Below are positions 34,183 through 44,542 of a stretch of 60,819 nt of DNA, piece by piece. The number at the start of each line of letters is the position of its first letter. The stretch's first letter is position 1. The DNA is taken from contig NZ_QFRX01000001.1 of the NCBI RefSeq assembly GCF_003143935.1, positions 162,210 through 223,028 of the forward strand, written 5' to 3'. Both the position numbers and the translations under genes were made by a program. This DNA is from Streptomyces sp. Act143 (GTDB lineage: Bacteria; Actinomycetota; Actinomycetes; Streptomycetales; Streptomycetaceae). The notes under the pieces are model-generated. The model ran no database searches. It was not told the origin of the DNA and was given only the letters and a program-made list of their open reading frames with translations.

Positions 34183-35199
34183 TCACGACGATTCGCGTAC
34201 GACAAGCTCGGTGGGAAGCGTGACGCGCCGACGCGGCTTGTCACGATCGTCGATCTCCTCCAGGAGGATGTGGGCGATCATGCTGCCGATCTCCTCGACG
34301 GGCTGGCGCACGGTGCTGAGGGGCGGATTGGTGTGCCGGGCAATGATGGAGTCGTCGAATCCCACCACGGCCACGTCGTCGGGGACCCCCCTCCCCTGCC
34401 TGCGCAGCTCTGCCAGCGCCCCCGCCGCCATGACGTCCGAGGCAACGAACAAGGCGTCGAGCTCGGGGACCCGTTCAAGGAGTGAACGCATCGCCGCCGC
34501 CCCGCCCTCCTCGGTGAAGTCGGCCGAGGCCACGAGCCGGTCCCCGGCCTCGTGCCCCGCCTTCTCGAGGGCCTCGCGCCAGCCCTGGAGCCTGCTGCGC
34601 GCTACGTCCATGTCAAGCGGTCCGCTGATGGTGGCGACGGTGCGCCGCCCCCGCGCGAGGAGGTGGTTGACGGCCGTCGCCGCCCCGCCCGCGTTGTCGG
34701 AGTGCACATGGCTGAGCGACTCCTCGGAGGAACGGCGTCCGGCGAGCACCGTGGGCAGTCCCATGTCCTCCAGCAGCCCCGGCAGCGGGTCATGCTCGTG
34801 CACCGAAACCAGCAGCACCCCGTCGACACGTCGTTCGGCGACCGATTCGGTGAGCTGGTCCCGTTCGGCCTGGTCGCGGACAAGCACCAGTTGGAGCTGC
34901 GTGCGGGTCTCCGCAAGGGCCGTGCTGACACCGCGGATGACTGCCGAGAAGTAGGGCTCCGAGCCCAGCCTGCTCTCCGACTCCGGGATCACCAGGGCCA
35001 CGGAGTTCGTCCTGCTCGTCTTCAGCCCCCGGGCAACCGAGTTCGGGACGTAATTCAGTTCCGCGATCGCCGCGAGCACCGCGGCCCTCGCCTTCTCACT
35101 CACGAGTTCGGACCCGTTGATGACTCGTGAAACCGTGGTGCGTCCGACACCGGCGCGCGCGGCCACGGTGATGATGGTCGGGCGTTGCCTCTCCCCCAC
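34183..35199 (-). CDS. cebR: LacI-family regulator, CebR-like, divergent from the sugar ABC operon
   Basis: 338 residues. GTG at 35199 with GGGAGG 7-12 nt upstream is preferred to a longer frame. HTH: PTIITVAARAGVGRTTVSRV, hinge LNYVPNSVARGLK; effector domain with DGVLLVSVHEHDPLPGLLED and VAVVGFDDSIIARHTNPPLS, ending PTELVVRESS. It is transcribed away from the SBP-permease-permease-GH1 operon, with two palindromes in the shared 284-bp region. This arrangement is the standard cebR-cebEFG-bglC locus that senses cellobiose, but the operator differs from the CebR consensus, so the effector may be a related beta-glucoside. Paralogous to 2609-3631. Confidence 0.85.
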   Translation of the reverse strand: MGERQRPTIITVAARAGVGRTTVSRVINGSELVSEKARAAVLAAIAELNYVPNSVARGLKTSRTNSVALVIPESESRLGSEPYFSAVIRGVSTALAETRTQLQLVLVRDQAERDQLTESVAERRVDGVLLVSVHEHDPLPGLLEDMGLPTVLAGRRSSEESLSHVHSDNAGGAATAVNHLLARGRRTVATISGPLDMDVARSRLQGWREALEKAGHEAGDRLVASADFTEEGGAAAMRSLLERVPELDALFVASDVMAAGALAELRRQGRGVPDDVAVVGFDDSIIARHTNPPLSTVRQPVEEIGSMIAHILLEEIDDRDKPRRRVTLPTELVVRESS

Positions 35200-35370
35200 G
35201 ACGCCTCCCTCGCTCGGCGATGCCCAGACGGCTTCCACCTGCGCATTGTGCCAGACCCGCAAAGAGCGCCCTCGGGGTCCGGGGGCGGGCTCGCGACATC
35301 TTTCGGCAACGAAGTGGATTCAACTTCTTGACAGGCGCCTTGCGCGGCGACCAGGCTGCGGACTCCCGAG

Positions 35371-35384
35371 TGGGCACGTTCCCA
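35371..35384. promoter_or_regulatory. LacI operator 1, TGGGCACGTTCCCA
   Basis: 14-bp imperfect palindrome of pattern TGGG-NACGTN-CCCA in the divergent promoter region, 100 bp before the binding-protein start. It keeps the CebR TGGG/CCCA ends but has ACGT rather than GCGC in the centre. Confidence 0.7.
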
Positions 35385-35392
35385 CCCTGGAT

Positions 35393-35406
35393 TGGGAACG
35401 TACCCA
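35393..35406. promoter_or_regulatory. LacI operator 2, TGGGAACGTACCCA
   Basis: A second 14-bp site, centre 22 bp (two helical turns) from operator 1, same TGGG-NACGTN-CCCA pattern. Same-face tandem sites suit cooperative binding of LacI dimers. Likely controlled by the adjacent divergent LacI protein. Confidence 0.7.
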
Positions 35407-35483
35407 CCGGACAAATCGCGCCTGCGGAGCGAGGCCGTGGGGCCCGAACTCCGGTGCGTCAGCGCCGCCGCTTGGAGGACGAA

Positions 35484-36794
35484 ATGGACAAGTTCCGAAG
35501 GAAGTTGCGTACGAGAGCCGTAGCCGCCGTGTCGGTTGCGTCGGCACTCGGTCTGGTCGTGGGCTGCGGAGGCAGTGACGGTGGAACCGGCGGGGGGAAG
35601 AAGGACGGCAAGGTCACCATCACCATGGGGCTCTTCGGCGTCATGGGCTTCAAGGAGACCGGCCTGCTCGACAAGTACATGCAGGAACACCCGAACGTCG
35701 TCATCAAGGCGGACGTCGCGGGCGACGAGCAGACCTACTACACCGCCCTGCAGACCCACTTGGCCGCCGGCAGCGGGCTCAAGGACATCCAGGGCATAGA
35801 AATTGGTCGGGCCAAGGAACTGTCCGACACCCAGAAGGACAAGTTCGTCGATCTGGCAGGCGTGGCCGGCACGGATCACTTCCTTCCGTGGAAACAGAGC
35901 CAGGTCACCACCGCGGACAAGAAGGTCATCGGCCTCGGCACCGACATCGGCCCCATGGCGGTCTGCTACCGCAAGGACCTCTTCGAACAGGCCGGCCTGC
36001 CCACGGACCGCGACGAGGTCGCCAAGCTGTGGGAGGGCGACTGGTCCAAGTACGTCGACGCGGGCAAGCGGTTCAAGCAGAACTCGAAGGACGACAAGGT
36101 CGCCTTCATGGACAGCTCCAGCGGCCTGTTCAACGCCATGATCTACGGCAACTCCCAGCAGTTCTACGACAAGCAGGGCGAGCTGATCTACGCCACCAAC
36201 CCCGTCGTGAAGGACGCGTGGAAGCTGGCCTCCGAAGCCGCCACGTCCGATCTGACCGCCAAACTCCGCCAGTTCCAGCCCGGTTGGGACCCCGGACTGG
36301 CCAACAGCACCTTTGCCAGCACCGTCTGCCCGGCATGGATGCTCGCGCACATCAGCGAGAAGGCGGGACCGAAGAACAAGGGCAAGTGGGACGTCGCCAA
36401 GGCGCCCAAGGGCGCCAACTGGGGCGGCTCGTTCCTGGGCGTGATGGAGAAGAGCCCCGTCAAGAAGGAGGCGCAGGAGCTGGTCGCCTGGCTCACCGCA
36501 CCCGAACAGCAGGCCTACCTCTTTGAGAAGATCGGCAACTTCCCCTCGTCGCAGACCGCGTTGGAGATGCCCGAAGTCGTCGATGCCAAGTCGGACTACT
36601 TCAGCGGCGCCCCGATCGGGAAGATCTTCGGAGCCGCGGCCCAGGAGATCCCCGACGAGCAGGTGCTCGGCCGCAAGGACGGCACCATCAAGGACATCTT
36701 CTCGCAGGGCCTGACCTTGATCGAGGCACAGAACAAGAGCCCGAACGAGGCGTGGAAGACCACTGACGAGCGCATCAAGAAGGCCGCCGGCTGA
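35484..36794 (+). CDS. cebE: Sugar ABC transporter substrate-binding lipoprotein (CebE-like)
   Basis: 436 residues; Met at 35484 follows TTGGAGG. Signal peptide with lipobox VVGC (Cys about residue 29), so lipid-anchored outside the membrane. It is a group I extracellular solute-binding protein (ITMGLFGVMGFKETGLLDKY, GIEIGRAKELSDTQKDKF, VGLGTDIGPMAVCYRKDLF-type motif). It captures cello-oligosaccharides or related beta-glucosides for the two downstream permeases. No ATPase gene is present; Streptomyces ceb systems use the shared MsiK ATPase encoded elsewhere (established knowledge). Confidence 0.9.
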   Translation: MDKFRRKLRTRAVAAVSVASALGLVVGCGGSDGGTGGGKKDGKVTITMGLFGVMGFKETGLLDKYMQEHPNVVIKADVAGDEQTYYTALQTHLAAGSGLKDIQGIEIGRAKELSDTQKDKFVDLAGVAGTDHFLPWKQSQVTTADKKVIGLGTDIGPMAVCYRKDLFEQAGLPTDRDEVAKLWEGDWSKYVDAGKRFKQNSKDDKVAFMDSSSGLFNAMIYGNSQQFYDKQGELIYATNPVVKDAWKLASEAATSDLTAKLRQFQPGWDPGLANSTFASTVCPAWMLAHISEKAGPKNKGKWDVAKAPKGANWGGSFLGVMEKSPVKKEAQELVAWLTAPEQQAYLFEKIGNFPSSQTALEMPEVVDAKSDYFSGAPIGKIFGAAAQEIPDEQVLGRKDGTIKDIFSQGLTLIEAQNKSPNEAWKTTDERIKKAAG

Positions 36795-36902
36795 CCCAGG
36801 GCCGTCGCCCGCCTCCCCCGTCGCCCGGCGCCCCACGCGCGGCCCGTGTGGGCCGCCGGGCCCCCGCCCGCCTCACCACCCGTCCAGGAAGGACGCCTTC
36901 CG

Positions 36903-37874
36903 GTGGCCATCTCCACCTCGACACCCCCAGACACCGCGCCCGGCATCGGCGCGGAGCGTCAGCGGCGCCGCACGCTGCTGCACCGCCTCGACGTCCGGGG
37001 TGCGCCGTACGCCTTCATCGCCCCGTTCTTCATCGTCTTCGCCGCCTTCAGCTTCTACCCGCTCATCTACACCTCATGGATCTCCCTGCACCGCGTCGAA
37101 CTGTCGACCCTGAACCTCATGGAGTGGGTCGGCTTCGACAACTACACGGCGCTGTGGGAAGACGACCGGTTCTGGAACGCGCTGCTCAACACCTTCACCA
37201 TCGGCGTCCTGTCGACCGTGCCCCAGCTGCTGATGGCGCTCGGCCTGGCGCACCTGCTCAACTACCGGCTGCGCGGCTCGACGTTCTTCCGCGTCGCCGC
37301 CCTGACGCCGTACGCCACCTCGGTCGGTGCCGCGGCCCTCGTGTTCACGATGCTCTTCGAGCGCGACTTCGGCATGATCAACTGGGGGTTGAGCCTGTTC
37401 GGTGTCGACAACATCGACTGGGAGAACAACAAGTGGGCCGCGCAGACGGCGATTTCCTCCATCGTCATCTGGCGCTGGACCGGCTACAACGCCCTGCTCT
37501 ACCTCGCGGCGATGCAGGCGATCCCCCGCGACCGCTATGAAGCCGCGGCCATCGACGGTGCCTCGCGATGGCAGCAGTTCCTCAAGGTCACCGTCCCCGG
37601 CATCCGCTCCACCATCGTGTTCACCATCGTCCTGTCCACGATCGGCGCGACCCAGCTCTTCGGCGAACCCCTGATCTTCGGCCAGGGCCCGAACGGCATC
37701 ACGGGAGGAGCGGACAACCAGTACCAGACGCTGGGTCTGCTGCTGTACGAGGAGGGCTGGAAGAACTACCAGATGGGCCGGGCCGCCACAGTCGCCTGGG
37801 CGATGTTCCTGCTGCTCATCCTCGTGTTCGTCGTCCAACGAATCGTCCAGCGCATCACCACGCGCAGGACCTGA
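36903..37874 (+). CDS. cebF: Sugar ABC transporter permease (CebF-like)
   Basis: 323 residues from GTG at 36903 (AGGAAGGA upstream). Six membrane helices are visible, beginning APYAFIAPFFIVFAAFSFYP. The EAA cytoplasmic loop appears as RYEAAAIDGASRWQQFLKVT. It forms the membrane channel together with the CebG-like protein. 108 bp after the binding-protein stop and 13 bp before the next start. Confidence 0.92.
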   Translation: MAISTSTPPDTAPGIGAERQRRRTLLHRLDVRGAPYAFIAPFFIVFAAFSFYPLIYTSWISLHRVELSTLNLMEWVGFDNYTALWEDDRFWNALLNTFTIGVLSTVPQLLMALGLAHLLNYRLRGSTFFRVAALTPYATSVGAAALVFTMLFERDFGMINWGLSLFGVDNIDWENNKWAAQTAISSIVIWRWTGYNALLYLAAMQAIPRDRYEAAAIDGASRWQQFLKVTVPGIRSTIVFTIVLSTIGATQLFGEPLIFGQGPNGITGGADNQYQTLGLLLYEEGWKNYQMGRAATVAWAMFLLLILVFVVQRIVQRITTRRT

Positions 37875-37887
37875 CCGGGAGATCTCC

Positions 37888-38829
37888 ATGACCACAGACA
37901 GCATCCCGGTCCAGGCGACGGACGTACGCCCCGAGGCCGCGCGCAAGACCCGCAAGGCCACCCCGTCCGGTGCACGACGCCGGCAGCTGTTCCGGCACCC
38001 GGGTGCCGGACGTCAGCACCACGCGGGTCCCGTCGCCTACATCCTGCTGGGGCTCGCGGCGCTGCTCTCGCTGTTCCCGCTCTACTGGACGATGGTGGCG
38101 GCGTCGACCGACAACACGCGCGTCACCCAGACGCCTCCGCCCTTCCTGCCCGGACCTCACCTCCTGGAGAATCTCGGCAAGGCCTGGCAGGACGCCGCGC
38201 TGGGCAAGGCCATGCTCAACAGCCTGATCGTGGCAGGTGCCATCGCCCTGTCCACGGTGCTGTTCGCCACCCTCGCCGGCTTCGCGTTCGCCAAACTCCG
38301 CTTCAAGGGCCGCAACATCCTGCTGATGCTCGTGATCGGCACGATGATGGTGCCGCCTCAACTCGGCGTCGTACCGCTGTTCATGATGATGACGGAACTG
38401 GGCTGGGGCCAGAAGCTCCCCGCCGTCATCTTCCCCACCCTCGTCAGCGCCGTCGGCGTCTTCTTCATGCGGCAGTACCTGTCCGAAGCACTGCCCGACG
38501 AACTCGTCGAGGCCGGACGGGTGGACGGTGCGCACTCCCTGCGCATCTTCTGGAGCATCGTGCTGCCGATCGCGCGGCCCCCCATGGCCGTGCTGTTCAT
38601 GATCACGTTCGTGCACGCCTGGAACGACTTCTTCTGGCCCTTCATCGTGCTCGACATGACCAATCCGACCGTGCCCGTCGCCCTCACCCAGCTCAGCGCG
38701 GGATATGTGCGCGACCAGTCGCTGATCATGGCGGGCGCTCTGCTCGGCACGCTGCCTCTGCTCGCTCTCTTCGTCGTCTTCGGCCGTCAGATCGTCGGCG
38801 GAATCATGCAGGGAGCCGTCAAGGGATGA
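37888..38829 (+). CDS. cebG: Sugar ABC transporter permease (CebG-like)
   Basis: 313 residues. Extended basic N-terminus (about 1-45), then six helices from VAYILLGLAALLSLFPLYW. The EAA loop reads DELVEAGRVDGAHSLRIFW. Partner of the CebF-like permease; immediately downstream in the operon, 13 bp gap. Confidence 0.92.
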   Translation: MTTDSIPVQATDVRPEAARKTRKATPSGARRRQLFRHPGAGRQHHAGPVAYILLGLAALLSLFPLYWTMVAASTDNTRVTQTPPPFLPGPHLLENLGKAWQDAALGKAMLNSLIVAGAIALSTVLFATLAGFAFAKLRFKGRNILLMLVIGTMMVPPQLGVVPLFMMMTELGWGQKLPAVIFPTLVSAVGVFFMRQYLSEALPDELVEAGRVDGAHSLRIFWSIVLPIARPPMAVLFMITFVHAWNDFFWPFIVLDMTNPTVPVALTQLSAGYVRDQSLIMAGALLGTLPLLALFVVFGRQIVGGIMQGAVKG

Positions 38830-38919
38830 ACGCCCTGCCGACCTCCAGCTGCCATGGTCCTTCGCCGCCGCCACGCTGCCGTACCTCTCCCACCCTGCCC
38901 CGCATCTGAAAGGACCCCT

Positions 38920-40371
38920 GTGACCACCGCCATCCGACGCGTCGCGCCCGCCCCGTACAACAGCGCCGTCCGCAGATTCCCGCAGGGATTCACCTGGGGC
39001 ACCGCCACCGCCGCGTACCAGATCGAGGGTGCCGCCGCCACAGACGGACGCACGCCTTCGATCTGGGACACCTACTCGCACACGCCCGGCAGGGTGCGCA
39101 ACGGTGACACCGGGGACGTGGCCACCGACCACTACCACCGCTGGCGCGAGGACGTCGAGATCATGGCCGACCTCGGAGTGAGCGCCTACCGGTTCTCCCT
39201 GTCGTGGCCACGCGTACAGCCGACCGGCCGCGGCCCGGCCGTCGAGAAGGGACTCGACTTCTACCGCGCTCTGACCGACGCACTGCTGGAAAAGGGCATC
39301 GAACCGGTGGTCACGCTGTACCACTGGGACCTGCCGCAGGAGTTGGAGGACGCCGGCGGCTGGCCGGAGCGCGCCACCGCTGACCGGTTCGCCGACTACG
39401 CGGCTCTTGCGGCGCATGCGCTGGGAGACCGGGTGAAGACCTGGATCACCCTCAACGAGCCCTGGTGCAGCGCCTTCCTCGGATACGGCTCGGGCGTCCA
39501 CGCGCCCGGGCGCACCGACCCGGTCGCGGCCCTGCGCGCGGCGCACCACCTCAACCTCGCCCACGGCAAGGCCGTCCAGGCGCTGCGCGCCGAACTCCCC
39601 GCCCACGCACAGGCGTCCGTCACACTCAATATCCATCACGTCCGCGCACTGACCGAGACAGCGGAGGACGTCGACGCGGCCCGGCGGATCGACGCACTGG
39701 CCAACCGCGTCTTCACCGGCCCTCTCCTGGAGGGCCAGTACCCCCAGGATCTGCTCCACGACACAGCGCGCCTGACCGACTGGTCGTTCGTACGGGACGG
39801 CGACACCGCCGCGATCCACCAGCCGCTGGACTTCCTTGGCGTCAACTACTACACGCCCACCCTCGTCTCCGCCGCTCGGGGCGAGGCCGGCCATGGCTCC
39901 GACGGCCACGGGATGAGCGACCACAGCCCCTGGCCGGGCGCCGACGACGTCGCCTTCCACCGACCGCCGGGCAACACCACCGCGATGGGCTGGGCGGTCG
40001 ACCCAAGTGGTCTGTACGACCTGCTGACACGGCTCGCTGCGGACTTCCCCGCGATGCCTCTGGTGATCACCGAGAACGGGGCCGCGTTCGACGATTACGT
40101 GAATCCGGAAGGCGAGGTGGCCGACCCCGATCGCATCGCCTATCTCCAGGGCCACCTGGCCGCCGTGCACCGGGCGATCGTGGCCGGCGTCGATGTCCGG
40201 GGCTACTTCCTGTGGTCCCTGCTGGACAACTTCGAGTGGGGTTACGGCTACAGCAAGCGCTTCGGCGCCGTCTACGTCGACTATCCGACCGGCACCCGCA
40301 TCCCCAAGTCCAGCGCGCGGTGGTACGCCGACGTGATCCGCGCCAACGCCCTGCCCACCCTGCCGGAGTAG
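38920..40371 (+). CDS. bglC: GH1 beta-glucosidase (BglC-like), cytoplasmic
   Basis: 483 residues from GTG at 38920 (GAAAGGA upstream). No signal peptide, so intracellular. GH1 motifs: [32 protein letters not shown], acid/base E180 in [16 protein letters not shown], nucleophile E385 in [25 protein letters not shown]. It splits imported cellobiose/beta-glucosides to glucose and, in ceb loci, also removes the CebR inducer. Fourth gene of the operon, 90 bp after cebG. Confidence 0.93.
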   Translation: MTTAIRRVAPAPYNSAVRRFPQGFTWGTATAAYQIEGAAATDGRTPSIWDTYSHTPGRVRNGDTGDVATDHYHRWREDVEIMADLGVSAYRFSLSWPRVQPTGRGPAVEKGLDFYRALTDALLEKGIEPVVTLYHWDLPQELEDAGGWPERATADRFADYAALAAHALGDRVKTWITLNEPWCSAFLGYGSGVHAPGRTDPVAALRAAHHLNLAHGKAVQALRAELPAHAQASVTLNIHHVRALTETAEDVDAARRIDALANRVFTGPLLEGQYPQDLLHDTARLTDWSFVRDGDTAAIHQPLDFLGVNYYTPTLVSAARGEAGHGSDGHGMSDHSPWPGADDVAFHRPPGNTTAMGWAVDPSGLYDLLTRLAADFPAMPLVITENGAAFDDYVNPEGEVADPDRIAYLQGHLAAVHRAIVAGVDVRGYFLWSLLDNFEWGYGYSKRFGAVYVDYPTGTRIPKSSARWYADVIRANALPTLPE

Positions 40372-40636
40372 AGCCACGGGAGCCGGTGAGCACGGGAAGA
40401 GCCGCACCGCCGACGAGACGGCGAGGGCCTCATCACCGGCCCCGTGGTGACGGCTCCGCGATCGGCACGGAAAAGGCGACATGCTGGGTGCCCGGAGTGA
40501 CAGGGGAGGCTGGCCGGTCAGCGCTTCGGCGGCCGGCCAGGCCCGCAGCCTCAACCGGCGGCAGCAGTGGCCGCGGCCGGAGGCTCCACAGGCCGCGGCC
40601 GTCATAGCCGTCATGGCCGTCGAGCGCCCGGCTACG

Positions 40637-40922
<286 letters not shown>

Positions 40923-40952
40923 TGAGAGGCATGCAAGGAGAGCGAACCCCCC

Positions 40953-43607
40953 ATGAACAACCCCACGAACGGCGGGCGCCGCGGGCGTCATCGCCGTCGC
41001 TGGACTGCCACCGCTGTACTGCTCGGCGTGCCCGCCGCCGTGGTGCCGTATCTGCTGTTCACGCAGGAGGACTCGCAGGCCGCGACGGTCGACGGCGATG
41101 CCTACTACCGGCTGGTCTCCGTGCGCAGCGGCAAGGTGCTGGACGTCAACGGCTTCTCCACCGCCGACGGCACCCGCATCCAGCAGTGGACCGACCAGAG
41201 CACCGCCAACCAGCAGTGGAGGCTGAAGCCCGCCGGGGGCGGCTACTACGAGCTGGTGAACCGCAACAGCGGCAAGGTGCTCGGTATAGCAGGCGATTCG
41301 ACCGCGAAGGGAGCCGTCGCCGAGCAGCAGACCGACAGCTCCGCCACGTCCCAGGAGTGGCGGATCGAGAAGGTGAGCGGTTCCGACGCCGTCACTCTCA
41401 CCTCGCGCAAGAGCGGCCAGGTCCTGGACGTCTCCGGAGGCTCCACGGCCGAGGGCGCGGCGGTCGTCCAGTATCCCGGCCACGGGGGCGTCAACCAGCA
41501 GTGGAAGCTGGTGAAGACGGGCTCGGCGCAGACGGCCGGGGCCGACGGGGCGCGGACCACGGCCGCGGCCGGACCGTATGTGTGGAAGAACGCCCAGGTG
41601 GTGGGCGGTGGTTATGTCACCGGGCTGGTGTTCAACCCGCGCCAGAAGGGTCTGCTGTACGCGCGCACCGACATGGGTGGCGCCTACCGCTGGGACACCG
41701 GGGCCGAGCAGTGGATCCCGCTGACCGACTGGATCGGCGAGAAGGACTGGAACCTGCTGGGCATCGACTCGGTGGCCACCGACCCCGTCGACCCCAAGCG
41801 GCTCTACCTCATGGCAGGCACCTACACCAACGACTGGGCGGGCAACGGCGCGATCCTGCGCTCCACCGACCAGGGCCGCACCTTCAAGCGCACCGACCTG
41901 CCGTTCAAGGTGGGCGGCAACGAGGACGGCCGCGGCGCGGGCGAGCGGCTCGTGATCGACCCCGCGGACAACCGCAACCTGCTGCTGGGCAGCCGCAAGA
42001 ACGGCCTGTGGCGCAGCACCGACCACGGCGTGACATGGAGTCAGGTCTCCTCGTTCCCTGTCAAGGACGGCGCGGGCAGCGGCGCGGGCATCTCCTTCGT
42101 GACCTACGGCAAGGCCGGCAGCAAGACGATCTACGTCGGCGTCGGCGACAGGTCCACCTCCCTGTACCGCTCCACCGACGGCGGCAGCACCTGGCAGGCC
42201 GTCTCCGGGCAGCCCACCGGCCAGATGCCGCAGCACGGCGTGCTCTCCGGTGACGGCTCGCTGTACCTGACGTACACCAACAACCTCGGACCCAACGGCG
42301 TGACGGGGGGCTCGGTGTGGAAGTACACGCCGGCCTCCGGGACGTGGAAGAACGTCTCCCCGTCCCAGGGCGACTACGGGTTCTCCGGTCTGGCCGTCGA
42401 CCCGCGCAAGCCCGCCACGGTGATGGTCACCACCCTCGGCCGTTGGTGGCCCGAGGACGAGATCTACCGGACCACCGACAGCGGCAGGACCTGGAAGGCC
42501 CTGGCCGACAAGTCGAAGCGCAGCGCCGCCGCCGCCCCGTACGTCGGCACCCACACCGGGCACTGGATGACCGCTCTGGCCATCGATCCCTTCAACTCCG
42601 GGCACGTGTTGTACGGCACCGGCAACGGCATCCTGCGCAGCACGGACGCCGACGCCTCCGACACAGGCGGTACCAGCCACTGGAGCATAGGTGCACGGGG
42701 CCTGGAGGAGACCGCGCTGATCGACGCGATCGCCCCGCCCGGCGGCGCCACCGTCGTCACCGCCATGGGCGACCAGGGCGGCTTCCGGCACGACGACCTG
42801 ACCAAGGTGCCGGCCGGCCGGCTGAGCAACCCGATGATGACCAACAGCACCGACATCGACTTCGCCCAGTCCAAGCCCTCGATGATGGTCCGCGTCGGCC
42901 GGGGCGGCGCGCAGGACGGCGCCTACTCCACCGACGGCGGCCGCACCTGGGACGGTTTCACGTCAGAGCCGGTGCCCAGCGCCCAGGACGGCCACATCGC
43001 GCTCGCGGCGGACGGCTCCAGCATCGTCTGGACCGAGGCCGGCCAGGCCCCGTACCGCTCGACCGACAACGGGGCGACCTGGTCGCGGGTCGGCGGCCTG
43101 GGCAATGACGCCGTGGTCGTCGCCGACCGCTCCTCGGCCAGGACCTTCTACTCGCTGTCCGGTGGCACGCTGTACGCCGGCACCGACGGCGGCGCGACCT
43201 TCACCGCCCGCGCCGGCAACCTGCCCTCCGGCAAGCTCACGGCCGCCCCCGGCATCGCCGGTGACCTGTGGATCGCCGGCCAGGGCAAGGGGCTGCTGCA
43301 CTCCACCGACGGTGGCCGGACCTTCACGACGCTCAACTCGGTGCAGTCCGCCTCCGCCCTCGGCTTCGGCAAGGCCAAGCCGGGCACCGGCTACCAGGCG
43401 CTGTATCTGATCGGCACCGTCAAGAACGTCAACGGTGTCTTCCGCTCCACCGACAAGGGCGCCACCTGGGTCCGCGTCAACGACAAGGCCCACCAGTGGG
43501 GCGCCATCGGCAGCGTCGGCGTCATCACCGGCGACCCGGACGCCTACGGCCGCGTCTACGTCGGCACCAACGGACGCGGCCTGCAGTACGGCACCCCGTC
43601 GTCCTGA
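40953..43607 (+). CDS. Secreted GH74 xyloglucanase with N-terminal ricin-type CBM13
   Basis: 884 residues; start follows AAGGAGAG. Signal/anchor (about 15-45) RRWTATAVLLGVPAAVVPYL. A trefoil (about 48-190) with three QxW motifs (NQQWRL, SQEWRI, NQQWKL) precedes the GH74 seven-bladed beta-propeller pair (about 205-884): WKNAQVVGGGYVTGLVFNPR, LLYARTDMGGAYRWD, many sialidase-type SxDxGxTW repeats (STDQGRTFKR, STDGGSTWQA, STDNGATWSR), catalytic Asp likely in RTDMGGAYRW and in the second half. It cuts xyloglucan backbone. An N-terminal CBM13 instead of C-terminal CBM2 is unusual. Confidence 0.92.
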   Translation: MNNPTNGGRRGRHRRRWTATAVLLGVPAAVVPYLLFTQEDSQAATVDGDAYYRLVSVRSGKVLDVNGFSTADGTRIQQWTDQSTANQQWRLKPAGGGYYELVNRNSGKVLGIAGDSTAKGAVAEQQTDSSATSQEWRIEKVSGSDAVTLTSRKSGQVLDVSGGSTAEGAAVVQYPGHGGVNQQWKLVKTGSAQTAGADGARTTAAAGPYVWKNAQVVGGGYVTGLVFNPRQKGLLYARTDMGGAYRWDTGAEQWIPLTDWIGEKDWNLLGIDSVATDPVDPKRLYLMAGTYTNDWAGNGAILRSTDQGRTFKRTDLPFKVGGNEDGRGAGERLVIDPADNRNLLLGSRKNGLWRSTDHGVTWSQVSSFPVKDGAGSGAGISFVTYGKAGSKTIYVGVGDRSTSLYRSTDGGSTWQAVSGQPTGQMPQHGVLSGDGSLYLTYTNNLGPNGVTGGSVWKYTPASGTWKNVSPSQGDYGFSGLAVDPRKPATVMVTTLGRWWPEDEIYRTTDSGRTWKALADKSKRSAAAAPYVGTHTGHWMTALAIDPFNSGHVLYGTGNGILRSTDADASDTGGTSHWSIGARGLEETALIDAIAPPGGATVVTAMGDQGGFRHDDLTKVPAGRLSNPMMTNSTDIDFAQSKPSMMVRVGRGGAQDGAYSTDGGRTWDGFTSEPVPSAQDGHIALAADGSSIVWTEAGQAPYRSTDNGATWSRVGGLGNDAVVVADRSSARTFYSLSGGTLYAGTDGGATFTARAGNLPSGKLTAAPGIAGDLWIAGQGKGLLHSTDGGRTFTTLNSVQSASALGFGKAKPGTGYQALYLIGTVKNVNGVFRSTDKGATWVRVNDKAHQWGAIGSVGVITGDPDAYGRVYVGTNGRGLQYGTPSS

Positions 43608-43613
43608 CGCACT

Positions 43614-43628
43614 GCCCCCTCCGGGGGC
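43614..43628 (+). terminator. Short hairpin after the GH74 gene
   Basis: GCCCCC-TCC-GGGGGC, 6-bp perfect stem with 3-nt loop, 6 bp after the GH74 stop. Short but GC-only; possible intrinsic terminator. Confidence 0.5.
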
Positions 43629-43888
43629 GCAACAGCCGAAGGCCCACCCCGGCCGCACGCCCTCACACAGCGTCGCGGTCGGGGGTCGTTGATGGAGCGG
43701 CCTCGGTCGGCAGGGCGTCGATGCTGGAAACGCCCTGGCTGATCCACCAGAACCCACGCCTGTTCGGGGAATTCGTCACCGGTGCGTCACAGGTCGGCGT
43801 GCGAGAGAACTGCCGGCCCCACGGTTCTGTCTGGATCGACGGGGCGGCTGGGAGCCGCACTCCGGACAACTGGGACTTGGGGGACGGC

Positions 43889-44542
43889 ATGCGGTATGTG
43901 AACGCGATGCGCCATGCGGCGGTAGCGGTCGTCGTGGCTTCGGCGACTCTGGCGGTGACGGGGTGTCAGCCCGGTGAGGACGATGCGGGCACCGCAGGAG
44001 GCGGCGTCGCCCCGTCCGGGGCCGTCAGCACAGCGACGCCGTCCGTCTCCCAGCCCGCGCCCACCGCCTCCGCACCTTCGGCATCCGCTCCCGGTTCGGC
44101 AGCTACGTGCGCCGCGGGCAGTCTGAAAGTGACCGCCCGTCAGGCCACCGATCGGCCGGCCGGTACGGGTACCGGGGCAGCCGTCGTCGAGTTCACCAAT
44201 GTGTCCGCACGGACATGCATCCTCAAAGGCCACCCCGCCGTGGCCGGCGCCGGGAACGGCTCTCCCGAGATGAACGTGCCGCTCACCGTCAAACCGACCG
44301 GAGCCGCGGCAGTGGTGAAGGTGCTGCCCGGCGGCAAGGCGTGGGTGAAACTGACGTTCGTACAGGTGCAGGGAGAGGCCGACGGATACTGCGTATCCGG
44401 TTCGGCACCCGTGGTGTATCCCACGATGGTGGTCCGGCTGCCGGGGTCCGGAGCGCACCAGGTGGCCCTGGACGACGGACAGTTCGCCGAGTGCGACGAC
44501 ACCGTGACCGTCACCGCCGTATCAGCTGTCGAGCCTTCCTGA
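43889..44542 (+). CDS. DUF4232 lipoprotein
   Basis: 217 residues from Met at 43889. Signal peptide with lipobox AVTGC (Cys about residue 26). Ser/Ala/Pro-rich linker (about 30-75), then a DUF4232 beta-sandwich (about 76-217): VVEFTNVSARTCILKGHPAV, LLPGGKAWVKLTF-type region, ending DTVTVTAVSAV. Four Cys in the domain may pair. Function unknown; such proteins are common Streptomyces surface lipoproteins. Lies between the cell-wall degradation genes and the antibiotic cluster. Confidence 0.85.
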   Translation: MRYVNAMRHAAVAVVVASATLAVTGCQPGEDDAGTAGGGVAPSGAVSTATPSVSQPAPTASAPSASAPGSAATCAAGSLKVTARQATDRPAGTGTGAAVVEFTNVSARTCILKGHPAVAGAGNGSPEMNVPLTVKPTGAAAVVKVLPGGKAWVKLTFVQVQGEADGYCVSGSAPVVYPTMVVRLPGSGAHQVALDDGQFAECDDTVTVTAVSAVEPS

